Source of the DNA: Chenopodium formosanum
Lineage: Eukaryota > Streptophyta > Magnoliopsida > Caryophyllales > Amaranthaceae
Direction of reading: 5' to 3'
Assembly: GCA_024500155.1 (NCBI GenBank)
Contig: CM044860.1
Location: 1,844,501 to 1,908,500 of the forward strand
DNA: 64,000 nt
The notes under the pieces were generated by a model. That model was given only the letters and a program-made list of their open reading frames with translations. It ran no database searches and was not told the DNA's origin. The stretch's first letter is position 1. The number at the start of each line of letters is the position of its first letter. The position numbers and the translations under genes are program-made. Below, piece after piece: positions 23,689 to 37,786 of this stretch.

Positions 23689-24745
23689 GTTTTGTAATTT
23701 ATTTATTTATTTATTTTTTTAAACGTGATTTAACTCATACTAAGAAAACATGTTTGATAGGAAACATAAAATCTCTCCTTCCTTTTTTTCATCATCTTGC
23801 CTTTTGATCTACTTCTTCCTCCAATCTATTTGTTGTCATTCGAATGCAGACTTACGCCCTGTTTTGTAATTTATTTATTTATTTTTTTAAACGTGATTTA
23901 ACTCATACTAAGAAAACATGTTTGATAGGAAACATAAAATCTCTCCTTCCTTTTTTTCATCATCTTGCCTTTTGATCTACTTCTTCCTCCAATCTATTTG
24001 TTGTCATTCGAATGCAGACTTACTCTTGATTAATGATCAACATAATTTGCTTAAGCTCAACTTTTAGGTGTAAGGAAAATAATAATTCGGACATCACTTA
24101 ATCATGAATTGAATTTTTCCCCTCGTTTGTAAGTGTGTAGTTTTCCCCTCGGCCCTGTTTTGTAATTTATTTATTTATTTATTTTTTTAAACGTGATTTA
24201 ACTCATACTAATAAAACATGTTTGATAGGAAACATAAAATCTCTCCTTCCTTTTTTTCATCATCTTGCCTTTTGATCTACTTCTTCCTCCAATCTATTTG
24301 TTGTCATTCGAATGCAGACTTACTCTTGATTAATGATCAACATAATTTGCTTAAGCTCAACTTTTAGGTGTAAGGAAAATAATAATTCGGACATCACTTA
24401 ATCATGAATTGAATTTTTCCCCTCGTTTGTAAGTGTGTAGTTTTCCCCTCGGCCCTGTTTTGTAATTTATTTATTTATTTATTTTTTTAAACGTGATTTA
24501 ACTCATACTAATAAAACATGTTTGATAGGAAACATAAAATCTCTCCTTCCTTTTTTTCATCATCTTGCCTTTTGATCTACTTCTTCCTCCAATCTATTTG
24601 TTGTCATTCGAATGCAGACTTACTCTTGATTAATGATCAACATAATTTGCTTAAGCTCAACTTTTAGGTGTAAGGAAAATAATAATTCGGACATCACTTA
24701 ATCATGAATTGAATTTTTCCCCTCGTTTGTAAGTGTGTAGTTTTC
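23683..24745. repeat. 300-bp tandem array starting in the tRNA-Cys 3' end
   Basis: Four units: 23683-23855 (truncated), about 23856-24150, 24151-24450 and 24451-24745 (partial). By eye the last two are identical over the shared 295 bp. The second differs by a 4-bp ATTT loss and one base in ACATG-flanking DNA. Each unit opens with (G)GCCCTGTTTTGTAATTT, where GGCCCT is the tRNA 3' end. No ORF is present. Confidence 0.93.
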
Positions 24746-25284
24746 ATCATCTATGTACATGAAAGATGTTGAAGCAACTGGTAATTGCGATGATTTGATT
24801 TTGTTGGAATAAGATGTGGTCTGGTCTTACGTTGGGAGCATCGGGGGGCGGGGGACTACTGCATGGCTAATATTGCCCTAACTACTATCCTAAGAGTGTG
24901 ATAGATCGATAAATAGGAAAAATCATGTGGAAAGTCAATAGTCCGTATAATTGTATATGTTTAAAGTATACTAGTTTAAAAGTTTGCATTTTGATCATAA
25001 CTCTCACTAAAAGCACTTTGAGGTGGGATTTCCAAAGGACCTAACCCACTACCTCAAGTCAGGTGTATATATAAGAGATCCCGTATAGATTCAATAAGAT
25101 CCTTATCATTACCAGTAAGAAAAGGGTGATTCAAATAATTTATTAATTGTAAATATTGTTGTTGTTGGCTTGCATTAAATTTTTTGAGCCAAAAATATAG
25201 AGAATAGAAGGAATCCAGGTGTAGTACAAAGTATACAACTTATTAATAAAAATTTAAAATACAATTCATCATATTTCATCAATT
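24746..25284. other. Spacer between tandem array and tRNA-Ala
   Basis: About 540 bp without an ORF or repeat that I recognise. It contains a short G-rich stretch (about 24841-24856) in otherwise AT-rich DNA. Confidence 0.5.
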
Positions 25285-25357
25285 GGGGATGTAGCTCAGA
25301 TGGTAGAGCGCTCGCTTAGCATGCGAGAGGTACGGGGATCGATACCCCGCATCTCCA
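25285..25357 (+). tRNA. trnA-AGC: tRNA-Ala (AGC)
   Basis: 73 bp with a seven-pair acceptor stem (GGGGATG with CATCTCC, one G-T pair), D-arm, anticodon loop TTAGCAT and T-arm CGGGG/CCCCG. The A box (TAGCTCAGATGG) and B box (GGATCGATACC) are normal. It is followed by A/T-rich DNA including runs of T that can serve as the pol III terminator. It lies 190 bp upstream of VPS8 on the same strand. Confidence 0.95.
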
Positions 25358-25546
25358 TTTATTTGTTTTCTCTTTAATTTTTTTTTTCTTTGCTCCTAAA
25401 CTAAAATAAACTCGTCAATAGTTCTACTATTGATTTCATCTAGGATCTATCAGTCAATAATTCTTCAATCTTTAATCTTCAATTTCATCTTCTGTTATGA
25501 TTCCTATGAACTACCATAGCAATAATCAACCTATAATTTTTTCAAT

Positions 25547-28500
25547 ATGACAAATCATTCAGCCGCCTCACAATCTCCGCCGGCGACGGAGGAACTTGAC
25601 CTTGACTCATTTCTCCGGCGACACAACGCCGCCTCCTCCGACGAAGACGACGGCGGAGACAATCGAAATTCCGACATTCTTCATCGTTCAATCGACGACA
25701 TCCTCAACGATTCCTCTTCCGATTCTGATCACGACGCAATTTCGGTATCTTCTTCTGTTTCTCAAACTGAAACCCTAAATTCCGACAATAAACACTTGAA
25801 TTCGACGCAAAGTAAGTATAGTTTAATACAAAGGTTAAAATCTGATGAGTTTGCTGGAAGTTCTAGTAGAAGACCGCCGATTCCGCCGCAGAATGTGCGG
25901 AATTCGTCGATTTTCGGCGGTGGAGTTAGTAGGAAGCCTGGGGCGGCGTTTGCGGCTGCTGCTGCGGCATCGAGGAATGTTCGGATGCCTCGTGCTGCGG
26001 TGATTAAGTCGAGGAGAGCTTTGAGTGTGAGTTTGGAGGGGAAGGTGTCGGATGGAGATGAATTGTTAGGGTTTGTTAGGGATGATGTGAAATCCGAGGG
26101 TGGTGATGGTGATAGCAATGTAAGTGAGGCTGTTGGAGGAGTGATTGAGGAGAGGGAGGATGGTGATGAGTCTGGCAGTGTGATGGATGTTGGAAATGGG
26201 GAGATGATTGCTTCACTGGAGAAGCAAGAAGTTTCGGAATTCGAGGATTCGAGTGTCGAACAGGTGATTGAAAAGAGAGAGCATGATGAAAAGGTAGGTA
26301 GTGAATTAGAGAAGGATGGGGAGTTAGTGTCTTGTTCTGAGAAGAATGATGTTATTCATGAGTGTTGGGGTGTGGAGAGGGAAGATAGTGTGGAGTTTGG
26401 GGAGAAGAGAATTCGGCATTCGTTAGATGATGAAGGGGAAGAAAGGAATGAGGAGAAGAATGTGGTTGGTTTGCATGAGAATTCTGTTGATGAGGGAGGT
26501 GGTTTGTCTTTAGAAGTTGAGAATGAGAATAAAGAAGAGCAGGATTTTGGGTTTGGGGTGCAGCAAGTACAGGAAAGTGAGAAGAGTGTGGTTTTAAATA
26601 GTGATGAATTTGGTTCTGGAAGAAATGAGGGCTCTGTAAGTGATGAGGTTAAGGAGCTTGGGCTTGCTGAGGATAGGATTGCTGAACTAGAGAGCGAGTT
26701 TGATAGTACAAAGACAGAGGAGAAATTGCTTCCTGTTAAGAAGCAACTAGAATTAGCAGAAGAACTTGAGATAAAACAAGCTTCTACGGGTCAGGATTGG
26801 GAGGAAGGGGCTGCTGCGCAGCCTATGAGGTTGGAAGGTGTGCGCAGAGGTTCGACTGTTCTGGGATATTTTGATGTAAATGCTGATAATCCAATTAGTC
26901 GAGCTATTAAATCTCAAGCATTTATTCGTGATTATGGTACCTCACAGGTCATTGCAGTGCATCTCAATTACATTGCTTTGGGGATGTCTAAGGGTGTCGT
27001 CGTTGTTGTGCCAAGTAAATATTCTGCACATCTTCCTGATAACATGGATCCAAAGGTTCCTGCTTTATCTTTCACCTCAGTGTTAATTTATTACATGTCT
27101 CAAAGTTTTACCTTGAGGGATGCCTGCTTACTTTTTGTTTCTGTTACCTGTATTATGCTCTGATGATCTATGAATTTGTTATGATCTATGCACCTTGTTT
27201 AGTTTATTTTGAGTGTGATACATTTTTTTTTGTTGGCTTACCCTGCAATATGATAAATTTGCTCGTAATTTGTTAATGAATATTTGATTTCATACTTGGG
27301 TTCGTTTAGTGCTCTGATCATACTTCTTTCATTGATTTGAGAAATTTAATGACCTAATTACCTATTTCACGAAGGAATCCTTTTGGCTAACATCCTATCC
27401 TATATTGTATTAACTTTTTCAGATGTTGTTGCTTGGTGCACATGCTGACCGATCCCAAGTTCCTGTAACTTCTATTTGTTTCAATCAGCAAGGGGATCTT
27501 CTTTTAGCAGGGTATGGTGATGGTCTTATTACATTGTGGAATATACCTAGGGGAACTGTAGCTAGGGTTGTCACTGGAGAGCATGCCGCACCTGTGGTAC
27601 ATACACTATTTCTGGCGCAGGATTTTCAAGTGACTCGCCAATTTAAAGCCGTTACTGGTGATTGTAAAGGATATGTTCAGCTACATGAATTCTCCTATAT
27701 GCCAATAATTGGGGTGACAGTCAAAACACTGGTGAGCACTTTTTTTTTAAGCATATGTATTTGTTCTGAAAGTGCCTTGCAATATTTGATTGTGAAATTA
27801 GTTCTTGAAAACTGAGGCACATTATTGTGTCTTCTTGACTTGATGGACTATTGACATTTATGCTGTTGCTGAAACAGTGTCTTCTTGATGGTCAAAGGAC
27901 AGGCACAGTGTTGTGTGCCTCACCACTTCTACCTGATGAATTTACTTTCTCAGGCAATACCACAGGCTCAGGAAGCAGCATAGGTGGTGTCATGGGTGGT
28001 GTAGGGGGAGCAGCCCCTTGGAAATTCTTCAATGAAGGTTCCTCCTTGTCTGAAGAAGGTGTGGTCATCTTTGTCACCCATCAGACTGCTCTGGTGGTAT
28101 GAAGTCCTCATATAGCTGGACAAATTCCGTGTACTATTTATTCATACATTCATGCTTGCATTACTTTTTGTTCCTTTTCCATTATGTTGAAGTGATGAGT
28201 ATGGGATGCAGGTGAGACTTAAACCTAGCTTGGAAGTCTATGCACAACTTTCTAGGCCAGAAGGCGTTCGGGAGGGTTCTATGCCATACACTGCTTGGAA
28301 ATGTACCACAAAGTCACGGGGTTCCTCCACAGGTATGCAAAGATGTCTTTTTTACTATTGTGTGACAGGTGGTTAATATGTTACATTATTGCAGAAAATG
28401 TGAATCCTGAAGCATTGGAGAGGATCTCACTGCTTGCTATAGCATGGGATCGGAAGGTTCAAGTTGCCAAGCTAATAAGGTCAGAACTAAAAGATTCTGA

Positions 28501-31500
28501 AAAGCCAGAACTTAAAGAAAGTGGAAAGTGGACACTTAGAGTGTGTGGAAAGTGGACTCTTGAGAGCGCAGCTGTAGGTTTGGCATGGCTTGATGATCAG
28601 GTACATGTCTCTCCTCATTCAGAAGGCTTTATTTATTTATTTATAAACAATAAATAAGAACATTTTAGGCATGTTTTTTTTAGTTCATTCTTTGTTGTTG
28701 GAGGCATATATATAAGTGGAGTACTGGCCGTGGAAGTTGCCGGAAATATGACTTTTTTTCTGGCACAGATGTTGGTGATTCTTACATTGACTGGTCAACT
28801 TTGCTTGTATACAAGAGATGGGACCTTGATCCACCAAACTAGTTATGCTAGCGATGAAACTGGAGGAGATGATCTTATTTCATTTAACACGTATTTTACC
28901 AATGTGTTTGGCAACCCTGAGAAAGCGTATCACAATTGTCTAGCAGTCAGAGGAGCATCTATCTATATACTTGCACCCAGGCATGTTGTTGTTTCTCGCC
29001 TTCTTTTATGGCGAGAACGTATTGAGGTGTTGCGCAATGCAGGAGACTGGATGGGTGCCTTTAACATGGCTATGACATTATATGATGGTCAGGCTCATGG
29101 TGTTATTGACCTTCCCAGAGACTTGAACGCTATACAGGAAGCTATTATGCCCTATCTGGTGGAGTTGCTCTTTTCATATGTAGATGAGGTTTTCTCCTAT
29201 ATTTCAGTTGCCTGCTTCAACCAGATTGACAAAGAAGAAGAGGCGGATAATTCTCTCACAAATAGCAATACTGCATCTTCTGAAATAAAAGAGCAATTTA
29301 CCCGTGTTGGTGGAGTAGCAGTTGAATTCTGTGTTCATATTAGAAGGACTGACATTCTTTTTGATGAAATATACTCAAAATTTGTAGCAGTTCAGCATAG
29401 AGGTATGTTGACACCATGTTTTTTTTTGGATATATTCTGCAATGTGTTCCAAAGCTTCTTGTTGATGACTGTTCATTGTAATGCTATGCTGCTACATGAA
29501 ATGTACTTCATGCACAAATAACGTTCATGTTTGCTTTTATTGTTGAACTTTGACTACTTGTGAAAAGAAAAATGATACACATGAAATATATATATTAATG
29601 TAATCCGATTAATAATCAAATACTACTTTTATAGTAAGTTTTTCATAATAATTTTACTTAAGAATTCCGGAAATAAAAAGTGGTCAAGCTCAATGTAGGA
29701 GATGGAACACAACAGTTTTTTGTGGGCGGAACAGCTGGAAATTTTAGGCTTTCTTGCAATAGACATTTTTTCTTTGTTTGCTAGTTTTTGATATTGTGCA
29801 TACAGGTAGTCGTAAGTTGTAAAATATCCTAGAGTTTGTTTTGGAGACTCGGAGATTTGTTTCTTGTTCCTGATGTAGTTTGCTGCTTTGCTGAATCGCA
29901 ATATTATATTCGTTTACTTCTTCCTTTCTCACCTCTGTAAAAGAGAAAACAAAATGTGATACAAGATTACAAGCTCAATGTTTAAACTGGCCTGGATAGT
30001 AGTATTTTGACATTTGCTGTTTTCTTTTTCATTTTCTTTATGAAGATACATTTTTGGAGCTTCTGGAACCCTACATATTGAAGGATATGCTTGGATCACT
30101 GCCTCCTGAGGTATTCCTAATCCCAAATTTAAATACCTTTTCATACTTAGTTTTTTAAAATTGCCTTTCCTTGAGAAAAAGAATAATAATCTTGATTGAT
30201 CTTTGTTCCCTTCCTTAGATTATGCAAGCACTAGTAGAGCATTACAACAGCAAAGGATGGCTGCAGCGAGTGGAGCAATGTGTTCTTCACATGGATATTT
30301 CATCCTTGGATTTTAATCAGGTCATATACATCTTCTATATTGCAGATAGTTGAAGCAGTTAACTTCATTTGGTAGCTTATGTTGTCACAAACCAGATCTT
30401 GTACTGATTTGAATTGCAAAAAATTTAGGTTGTGAGGCTATGTAGAGAGAATGGTTTGTATGGTGCCCTGATATACCTTTTCAACAAAGGGCTAGATGAT
30501 TTCAAGACTCCTTTGGAAGAATTATTGAATGTGTTAAGAAATCATAAAAGAGATGCTGCTACTGCTGCTGTTGGGTGTGTAGCTTGGAGATGCATTCCCT
30601 TGATTTTGTTATACGTTTTGAGTATTATCTATCATTAATTAGATTATAAAATGCAGGTACCGAATGCTAGTTTATCTGAAGTACTGCTTTTTGGGCCTTG
30701 CTTTTCCACCAGGTATATATTGGTTGATTATCTGCAGGGTTGTCATAAAGATGTACTGAAGAAGATTGGGCATTGCTGTTTACTCATGTGATTATCATGG
30801 TCATTGTGATTATCGATTTTGTTGCTTCATAATAATTTCAATCTTCATGCACGGGGTTTCTTTAAAAACTAAAAACACATTTTAATTACAACTAGTGTGT
30901 GGCCTGGGTGATGCACTGGGTTTTACTTTGAATATCAATAATTATTATTTGAGCTATATAATATAAACTATATAACTAAAATAAAAGTGTACACTAATAA
31001 CTATGAAACTAAGTGCTCTCAAATTGATGTTAAATACAATGTATCTAGTATATTATAATTGAATATGAAACATAATTACAAGATAGCAAAGATTGTAAAA
31101 ACATTAATTTATTTTCTTATTGGTCGTGTTCAAACCTTATACTCCGTAATAAATATTTTTGTTGCCATTAAAACATGTTTATTATAATGGATGATGTGTC
31201 ATACAATACATGTGAAAGGTGATGTGGCATACATCTTATACATGTGAAGGCCTGAAAGGTGCAGTGTGGCACATATTCTGTTTTAGGAACGCTTTTTAAT
31301 AGATAAGTATAGATTTCCTTCCCGCACTTCTCATTGGACTTAATGAATTTATGTTTCACTGGGATGATCGTCTCAGGATGGAGTATTGTTTCAAGGAATA
31401 CATCATCCAAATAATGACCACTGGCACTCTTCTTTTTTGTCTATTCAATGGGATACTTTGTGATACTGTCTGAATATGTTTTTGGTATTGACAAAATACT

Positions 31501-34500
31501 ATGATAGCTTCATTGTTTATGATTTCTCACACAGTTGATATTCATTGCTGCTAAAGAAAAGAATGGTTTATGTTTATGTTAGACTTCACTTGTTTTTTCT
31601 CATTTCTCATTGCTGTCATGTAAGGTTTCACTCCGTGTATGGCTGTCACTTCAGCTATTGCATCCAGACTCTGCTGAATAAATGATATTGATTTCCTAAT
31701 ATTCAGAGATAAAATTAATGACAGATATAGGGTAACAAAACATGGGATATTTTATAATAATCTTCTCTTGTTAATATATTTAGTTTAACAGTTGACATCC
31801 TCAAGAAATTTCTGGGGAATTTCCAACAATCTTGTGATGATTTAAAGTTTCTTCTCCCCATTTGGCTCTTTTTATAATTTTCTTGTGATCACATGACTTC
31901 AACCGTGTATCATGAAATATATCTGTGTCTGTTATGCAGGACATGGAAAACTCCCTTCTGAGCGGCTCCCTTCTCTTAGGATGGAGCTTTTGCAATTTCT
32001 GCTGCAGGATTCTGGTGGCCCAAAGTCACAGACAGGCGCTAGCTTAACTTCAACTGGAGCTTTCCTGAACTTGCATTATCTACTAGAGTTGGATACAGAG
32101 GCTACATTAGATGTTTTAAGAATGTCGTTTCTGGAGGATGGGCAATCCAGGCTTGATAATTCTCTGCCTAACTATTCAGATGCTACTGATGACAATCCGA
32201 TTGAAAATGAATTAATTGCTGGTGATCAGGATATGTTGGTTCAGAAAATTGTTGATGCTCTAGTTATTGTTCTTGATGTAGATATTTCTCAGTCACTCAG
32301 ATCTACGGGCAATGATGATGCTAGCATGGTTGTATGGCCTTCAAAGAAAGATATAGGTTTTCTCATTGAGTTTGTGGCTAGTTATGTTGCATCTAAAAGA
32401 GCTAATGTATCAAAGAGTGTGTTGAGCCAAATATTGGAATACCTCACTTCAGAGAATCATCTTGCACTTGATGACTGTGAACAGAAACATGAATCTAAAA
32501 AAAGAAGGGAGAAAAAAGTACTTGCTCTGTTGGCCGCAGTTCCTCAAACAGAGTGGAATGCATCCTATGTCCTGCACCTGTGTGAAAAAGCTCAATTTTA
32601 CCAGGTGTGTATACGCTTTGTGTTCTTTTATGTGGTTTCTTAGTAAAAAAAGAAACATGCTTGACATTTGAAATTACACAAGATAGCTGTATAGTGCTGA
32701 CTATCTTCCCTATTTAAGGTTTGTGGCTTAATCCACACCATCAGACACAATTATCTTGCTGCTTTGGATTGCTATATGAAAGATGTGGATGAACCAGTGC
32801 ACGCATTTTCATTTATTGATGGTATATTACTGCAGCTCAGTGAAACTGAGTCTGCTGCTTTCCAATCATCAGTCATTTCTCGGATTTCAGAGCTAGTCAC
32901 TTTGAGCAGGTAGATCTTATAATGGAATCCTAAAGTTTATCTCACTTTGTTTTGTGGAGCATGTGAAATGTTTTGATGTTGTGGAATTAAACAACCATTT
33001 GTTTGTTCTTTAGCTGAAAAAAGAAATTTTGTTTGTTTACTTATTGTTTTTTGATCTGGCATTTTCAGAGAATGCACATTTTGCTTGGTGATTTATCACT
33101 TGAACAAAGAAAGGGGACATATTCTCTCTAATCTTCAATCAACCCCAAGAAGCCTTTTCCTTTATCTTAAGACTCTTTTTGAGGTTTATCATTCAGGCAC
33201 CCTCAACTTTTCTTGTATAGAGGGGGATGGTATCTTTGATGGTCCCTGGGGCAGACAAAATGATGGGAATATTACTCTGGATGCTTATCTAGAAAGAATT
33301 TCTGAATTTCCGAAAATAATACAAAATAACCCCGTTGAAGTGAATGATGATATCGTTGAACTATACCTCGAGGTGAGTCTGTTCACACATCCTTCCTCTT
33401 TATTTTATTTATTTATATATATTTTTTTGGTTGGAGGGTTGGGGGTGTGAATGGAATATATGGATTAAAAAAACGGTTGCTTGCTTGCTTGCTGTGGCCT
33501 GTGGGCCTTAATGTTACACTTACTATTTTCTGCTCTTCAATCTGTTGTACTTACTCTTATAAGGTTCCTTGACGTGAGTTATCTGCTACAATTTTTTTGC
33601 AATTACTAGGATTCTTCAGTAACATAAATATCTAACTCAAATTTGGCTAACATTACTAAGTATCATATGCTACCCAACTATTGCCACATTTTTTTCTCTG
33701 CATCTACAGACTGTTCTTTGTATTGTAGCTACCTTCAGCACAAAGTGTTTTGGCTCCCATAAGTATTTAAAAACGGAGGGAGTATATTAAATTCTTATTT
33801 AACCAGATTGTGTTTTTTTTTTCTTCCCTACAGCTGTTATGTCAGTATGAACCTGATTCAGTTCTCAAGTTCCTAGATACTTTTGAAAATTATAGAGTTG
33901 ATCGCTGTTTGTTGTTGTGCCAAAGATATGAAATCGTTGATGCTGCTTCGTTTTTATTAGAAAGGGTCGGTGATGTTGGAAGTGCTCTTCTGCTTACCCT
34001 CTCTGGACTCAATGATAAATTCATCATGCTTGGTACGGCAGTGGGAAATACAATTTCAGACATGGATGTAGGCAAATATATACATAAGGATTGCTTTGCT
34101 GCTGCTTTGGGGTTGAAAGAGGTGGTTAGATTTTGTATTTTCTATATAAAAATGTTCTTAATGTTGTTTATTGCATCAGATAATAAATTAATAATGTGAT
34201 ATCTATTTCCTTGCAGGTACAAGACATTAAAAAAGTACTACATTCATGTATTGGCCTTTGCCAACGCAACTCACCTCGTTTGAATCCGGAAGAGTCTGAA
34301 TCGCTTTGGTTCCATGTGCTAGACTCGTAAGTTCTGTATCCTTTTGTCTATTAACAGCTCATAATTGTTTGGTTCCTTGGATGCTTTTTTTCCCCTTGAA
34401 AGTTGATTGTTGTGGAAGTCATTTTGTCCTTCCTGTTGACATGACTGAACTGTGCAGCAAGTAAGATTAGGTAATTTTTTATTATCGCACGACAAAAATA

Positions 34501-37500
34501 ATAACATGGCACTAAATAAGTGTATATTGCAACTTATATTAGTGCATCTAGGTCTATTTCCAATTTGCTTCAGTATCTCAGTAAAACATTACTTCGTAAA
34601 AGAAAAGATAAGGATTTTCCCTCTGGATTTTAACTATTCCCTTGCCAGATGAGGAAAAAAAAATTACATTAGGTGATGCATGTAAATGACTAAATGGTTT
34701 TAAAATAAGTGAATTGGGACATCTCAATTCTCAAATAACACTGATCAATATGCGATGGGTAAGGGCAGCTTAGCCATTGCAGGGATAATATAATTAATTT
34801 AAAATTTAGATCTGTGAAAAGATATTGAGAGCAAGTTGCAAACAATTAACATATATCAATAGTCAAAAGCAATAGCATGTTATGCCTCAGTTGAGTAAGA
34901 ATTGGATCTGAATTTTGTTTGCATGAATTAATAGATTAGGAGAAACAGGATGAAGAGAGAAATTTACAGATTATGTTGTATGGTGGAGCTTAGTGGTCTG
35001 GGAGGCGGAGGAAAGAGATAGTGCACTTAGAAGTATCTATTATTTTGGATTTTTAAATTTTTTTTTTTTTTTGGCGGAGGGGCGTTCAGTAGTAGATGGG
35101 TTTGTTGAGAAGAAAAATGAGATAATTATTGCAATTAGTAATTGTGTTAAGTAATTGATGGTACAAATGCGATTCTTTGTTTTTTAGGGGAGATGATAAA
35201 ATAAAGAAATACTTGTAAGATTTAAAAAAAAAATGAAAATATGATCCTTATATTTCTGAAGAAGCTTCACATGCTATCTGCTAGGCGGTAACTATTTATA
35301 TTTGCTCTCAGGTTTTGTAGACCCTTACTTATTTCTCAAGGTAACTCTGAAAATGGTATTGCAACTCAGTCTTCAAACTTTAAAGATGACTTGGAGGCCA
35401 ATTCCATCTCATGGACGATTTACAGGACTCAGAAATGTGCTCCTGTTCTGAAGAGAATATTTTCTGAATTTGTCAAGGAAATTGTTGAGGGAATGATAGG
35501 ATATGTTCGCCTTCCATCTATCATGGAAAAACTCCTGTCAGATAATGGAAGCCAGGAATTTGGTGATTTTAAGCTGACCATATTAGGAATGCTGGGAACA
35601 TACAGCTTTGAGAGGAGGATTCTGGTAAGTACATTTTGCCATTTGAAGTTTAATTCTTGGTTGTTGAATTCCTATTTATGTGGCTGTATTAAAGACATTT
35701 ACTTTCAGAATTCAGATTATTGAAAGTAGTAAGAGTATCTAGAATTTTGAATTGTTAGGCATAAATTTTGTGTGAGACTGTTAAGGATTGATTCTTAGAG
35801 TTTCAGGTGTTGAATGGTATGTTAATAAATCCTCATCGTTTATTAGGTGGCCTAGTAGATAAGGATTCATTTTTACTACTGACCTAGTGACCTATGGGGA
35901 TCTAGCACCTCGAGTGGAGATAGCTAGCCCACTTACATCTCTGTCAGCTTAAAACATCTATTTTTTTTCCTTTCTCTCTCTCTCTTTTTTTTTTTTTTTT
36001 TAAATGTTTAAGGATGCTTAATTTAATTCTATTACAGCATCACCTGTGCCTGCTGTCCTTGTTTACACTAGCTTGAAAAGCATGAACTTTTGGGGCCATT
36101 ATGCTTCTACCATTTATTTTTTTTGTTGGGGGAGGGGAGGGGGGGGGGGGGGGGGGGGAGTAATAAACACACGTGACTTGATTCCAGTTCTGACTTCTCT
36201 TTCAATTCACTTTTCACCTATATTATAATGCTTTCAGGATACCGCCAAATGCTTGATAGAGGATGATACATTCTATACTATGAGTTTACTCAAGAAAGGT
36301 GCTTCAAAGGGTTATGCCCCTCGAAGTCTTCAGTGCTCTATATGTAATTGCTCCTTCAAGAGCTCTTCAAATTCTGGAATCCGGGTGTTCAATTGTGGTC
36401 ATGCAACCCATATACAATGTGATGTTCAGGAGAATGCTACAGGTAGTCAAAGTTCCTCTGGTGGATGTCCAATATGCGTGCATAAAAAAAAGATTCGGAA
36501 AGCAAAAGGTAAGATGGCAGAACTAGGTTTAGTGAGTGCTTCACCATCTACATCCCGACGAGCGCAGGGAACAAGTATTCTTCACCCTCGTGAACTGGAT
36601 GTATTTGAAAACTCCACTGGCCCTCAAACTTCAAGAGTACGTATTTTGTGTATTTTCTACCTCTTTAAGTTTTTTCTGTTCTATTTCTATATGATAAGCT
36701 ATCAAAATTTGATTGGAGCTATCTTTTGTGACCAGTTGGCAGTTGTCATGAATCTTACCTTGCAATTGCACAATAAGAACCAAAACAAATCAATGTTCCT
36801 GTAACAATTACACCTGTCATGTAATTGGTCCTGTGCCCATGCAAGGATCATTAATAAACCTCACTTAAGAGTTCCACAATCATTTCACTTGTGTTTTTTC
36901 TGGCATGAAATATAATGCCTTCAAAAAAAAATTATGATGTATTTACCTACTTGAGACTGTATATCTTGAACAGACAAATTCATCCCCCTTTTTTGGGTCT
37001 TAGTTTAATTCCTATCAGGCTATAGTTAGCTGATCAAAAAGAATTTACTGCTATAGAAGTAATAGAACTCATCCTCACATAAATCATTCTCATCCATGTT
37101 TCTGTTACCTCTTCATCCATTGCATTTCAAGACTTACATCCTCTTGTTATCTAGAAGATAGCCCCTCCCAAGATTTCCAATCCCAGCTACACCTTTAATA
37201 GCTGTTATGATCCTTCTCATCTCATCTTCTCTAGAATTTCTACAACATAATTACTTTTTAACTTCAAAGTATTTATTACTCATTTAAATTTACACTTAAA
37301 TCATTCTCATCTAGGTTTATGTTACCTCTATTCCCGAAGCATTGTCTATAACAGCAGCTTATCTGTTTAGCATTGATTTTGCTCATTTTGAGTCGTTCAC
37401 CGGCACTCCAAATTATCTTATCCTGTCTTGCTATACTGCAGTTTGAGATCTTGAATAGTCTTCAGAAGAACCAGAGATTGGTTACTTATGATACCATGCC

Positions 37501-37786
37501 CCAGCTGAGGTTAGCACCTCCATCTGTTTACCACGAAAAAGTAAACAAAAGAAATCATTTTACAGCAGGGGGAAGTAGAGAAGGCTTGATGGATTCTGAA
37601 AAGCCTAGTAGAAATAAGCAACTCCGAGATCTCAAAGTAAAAGGCTCGTCAGTTAGGTTCCCTCTCAAATCAAAAATATTTGGTAAGTTTATTGTTTATT
37701 CCTCCATATCATGTTTATTGGCTATTTACGCTGCTAATGCATGGTAAGAACATGCTGCAGGCAAGGAGAAGACTCGTGTCAACTAA
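25547..37786 (+). CDS. VPS8: VPS8, CORVET complex subunit
   Basis: Nineteen exons with consistent phases give 1967 aa: 25547-27055, 27423-27731, 27878-28096, 28212-28332, 28395-28600, 28769-29402, 30046-30110, 30219-30320, 30429-30574, 30657-30712, 31940-32604, 32719-32909, 33069-33372, 33834-34121, 34217-34326, 35312-35624, 36238-36636, 37442-37682 and 37761-37786. The first 425 residues are acidic and disordered. A WD40-like propeller follows (QQGDLLLAGYGDGLITLWN), then a VPS8 core in exon 6 (RNAGDWMGAFNMAMTLYDG) and long helical repeats. A C-terminal RING-type zinc site spans about residues 1779-1828 (CSIC, NCGH, HIQC, CPIC). VPS8 is the CORVET-specific subunit that, with Rab5-type GTPases, tethers endosomes for traffic to the vacuole. 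Exon 1 is unusually large because it holds the whole disordered head. Intron 10 carries a Helitron and intron 16 a G-run. Confidence 0.95.
30892..31313 (-). mobile_element. Small non-autonomous Helitron in VPS8 intron 10
   Basis: On the minus strand it starts TCTATACTTATCTATTAAAA and ends with a GC hairpin followed by a short spacer and CTAG (30892-30895) before T. These are Helitron termini (5' TC, 3' hairpin plus CTRR). It is about 420 bp and has no coding content. It lies antisense inside a 1.2-kb intron and does not touch the splice sites. Confidence 0.65.
36128..36160 (+). repeat. Poly(G) tract in VPS8 intron 16
   Basis: A run of 20 G residues (36139-36158) preceded by two shorter G-runs, on the sense strand 78 bases before the exon 17 acceptor. 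It could form a G-quadruplex in DNA or pre-mRNA. Confidence 0.9.

Noticed and set aside
23683..24745. CRISPR-like repeat array
   Set aside because: The unit is 300 bp, has no unique spacers and the genome is eukaryotic. It is an ordinary tandem duplication.
25762..26118. 118-codon minus-strand ORF opposite VPS8 exon 1
   Set aside because: Antisense of a low-complexity acidic coding region; no homology recognised.
29629..30144. Minus-strand ORFs in VPS8 intron 6
   Set aside because: No domain and no start or splice context. They lie across an intron and a short conserved exon of VPS8.
33760..33790. MITE end ACGGAGGGAGTA in VPS8 intron 13
   Set aside because: Only one end is recognisable. 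No matching opposite arm was found, so at most it is a fragment.
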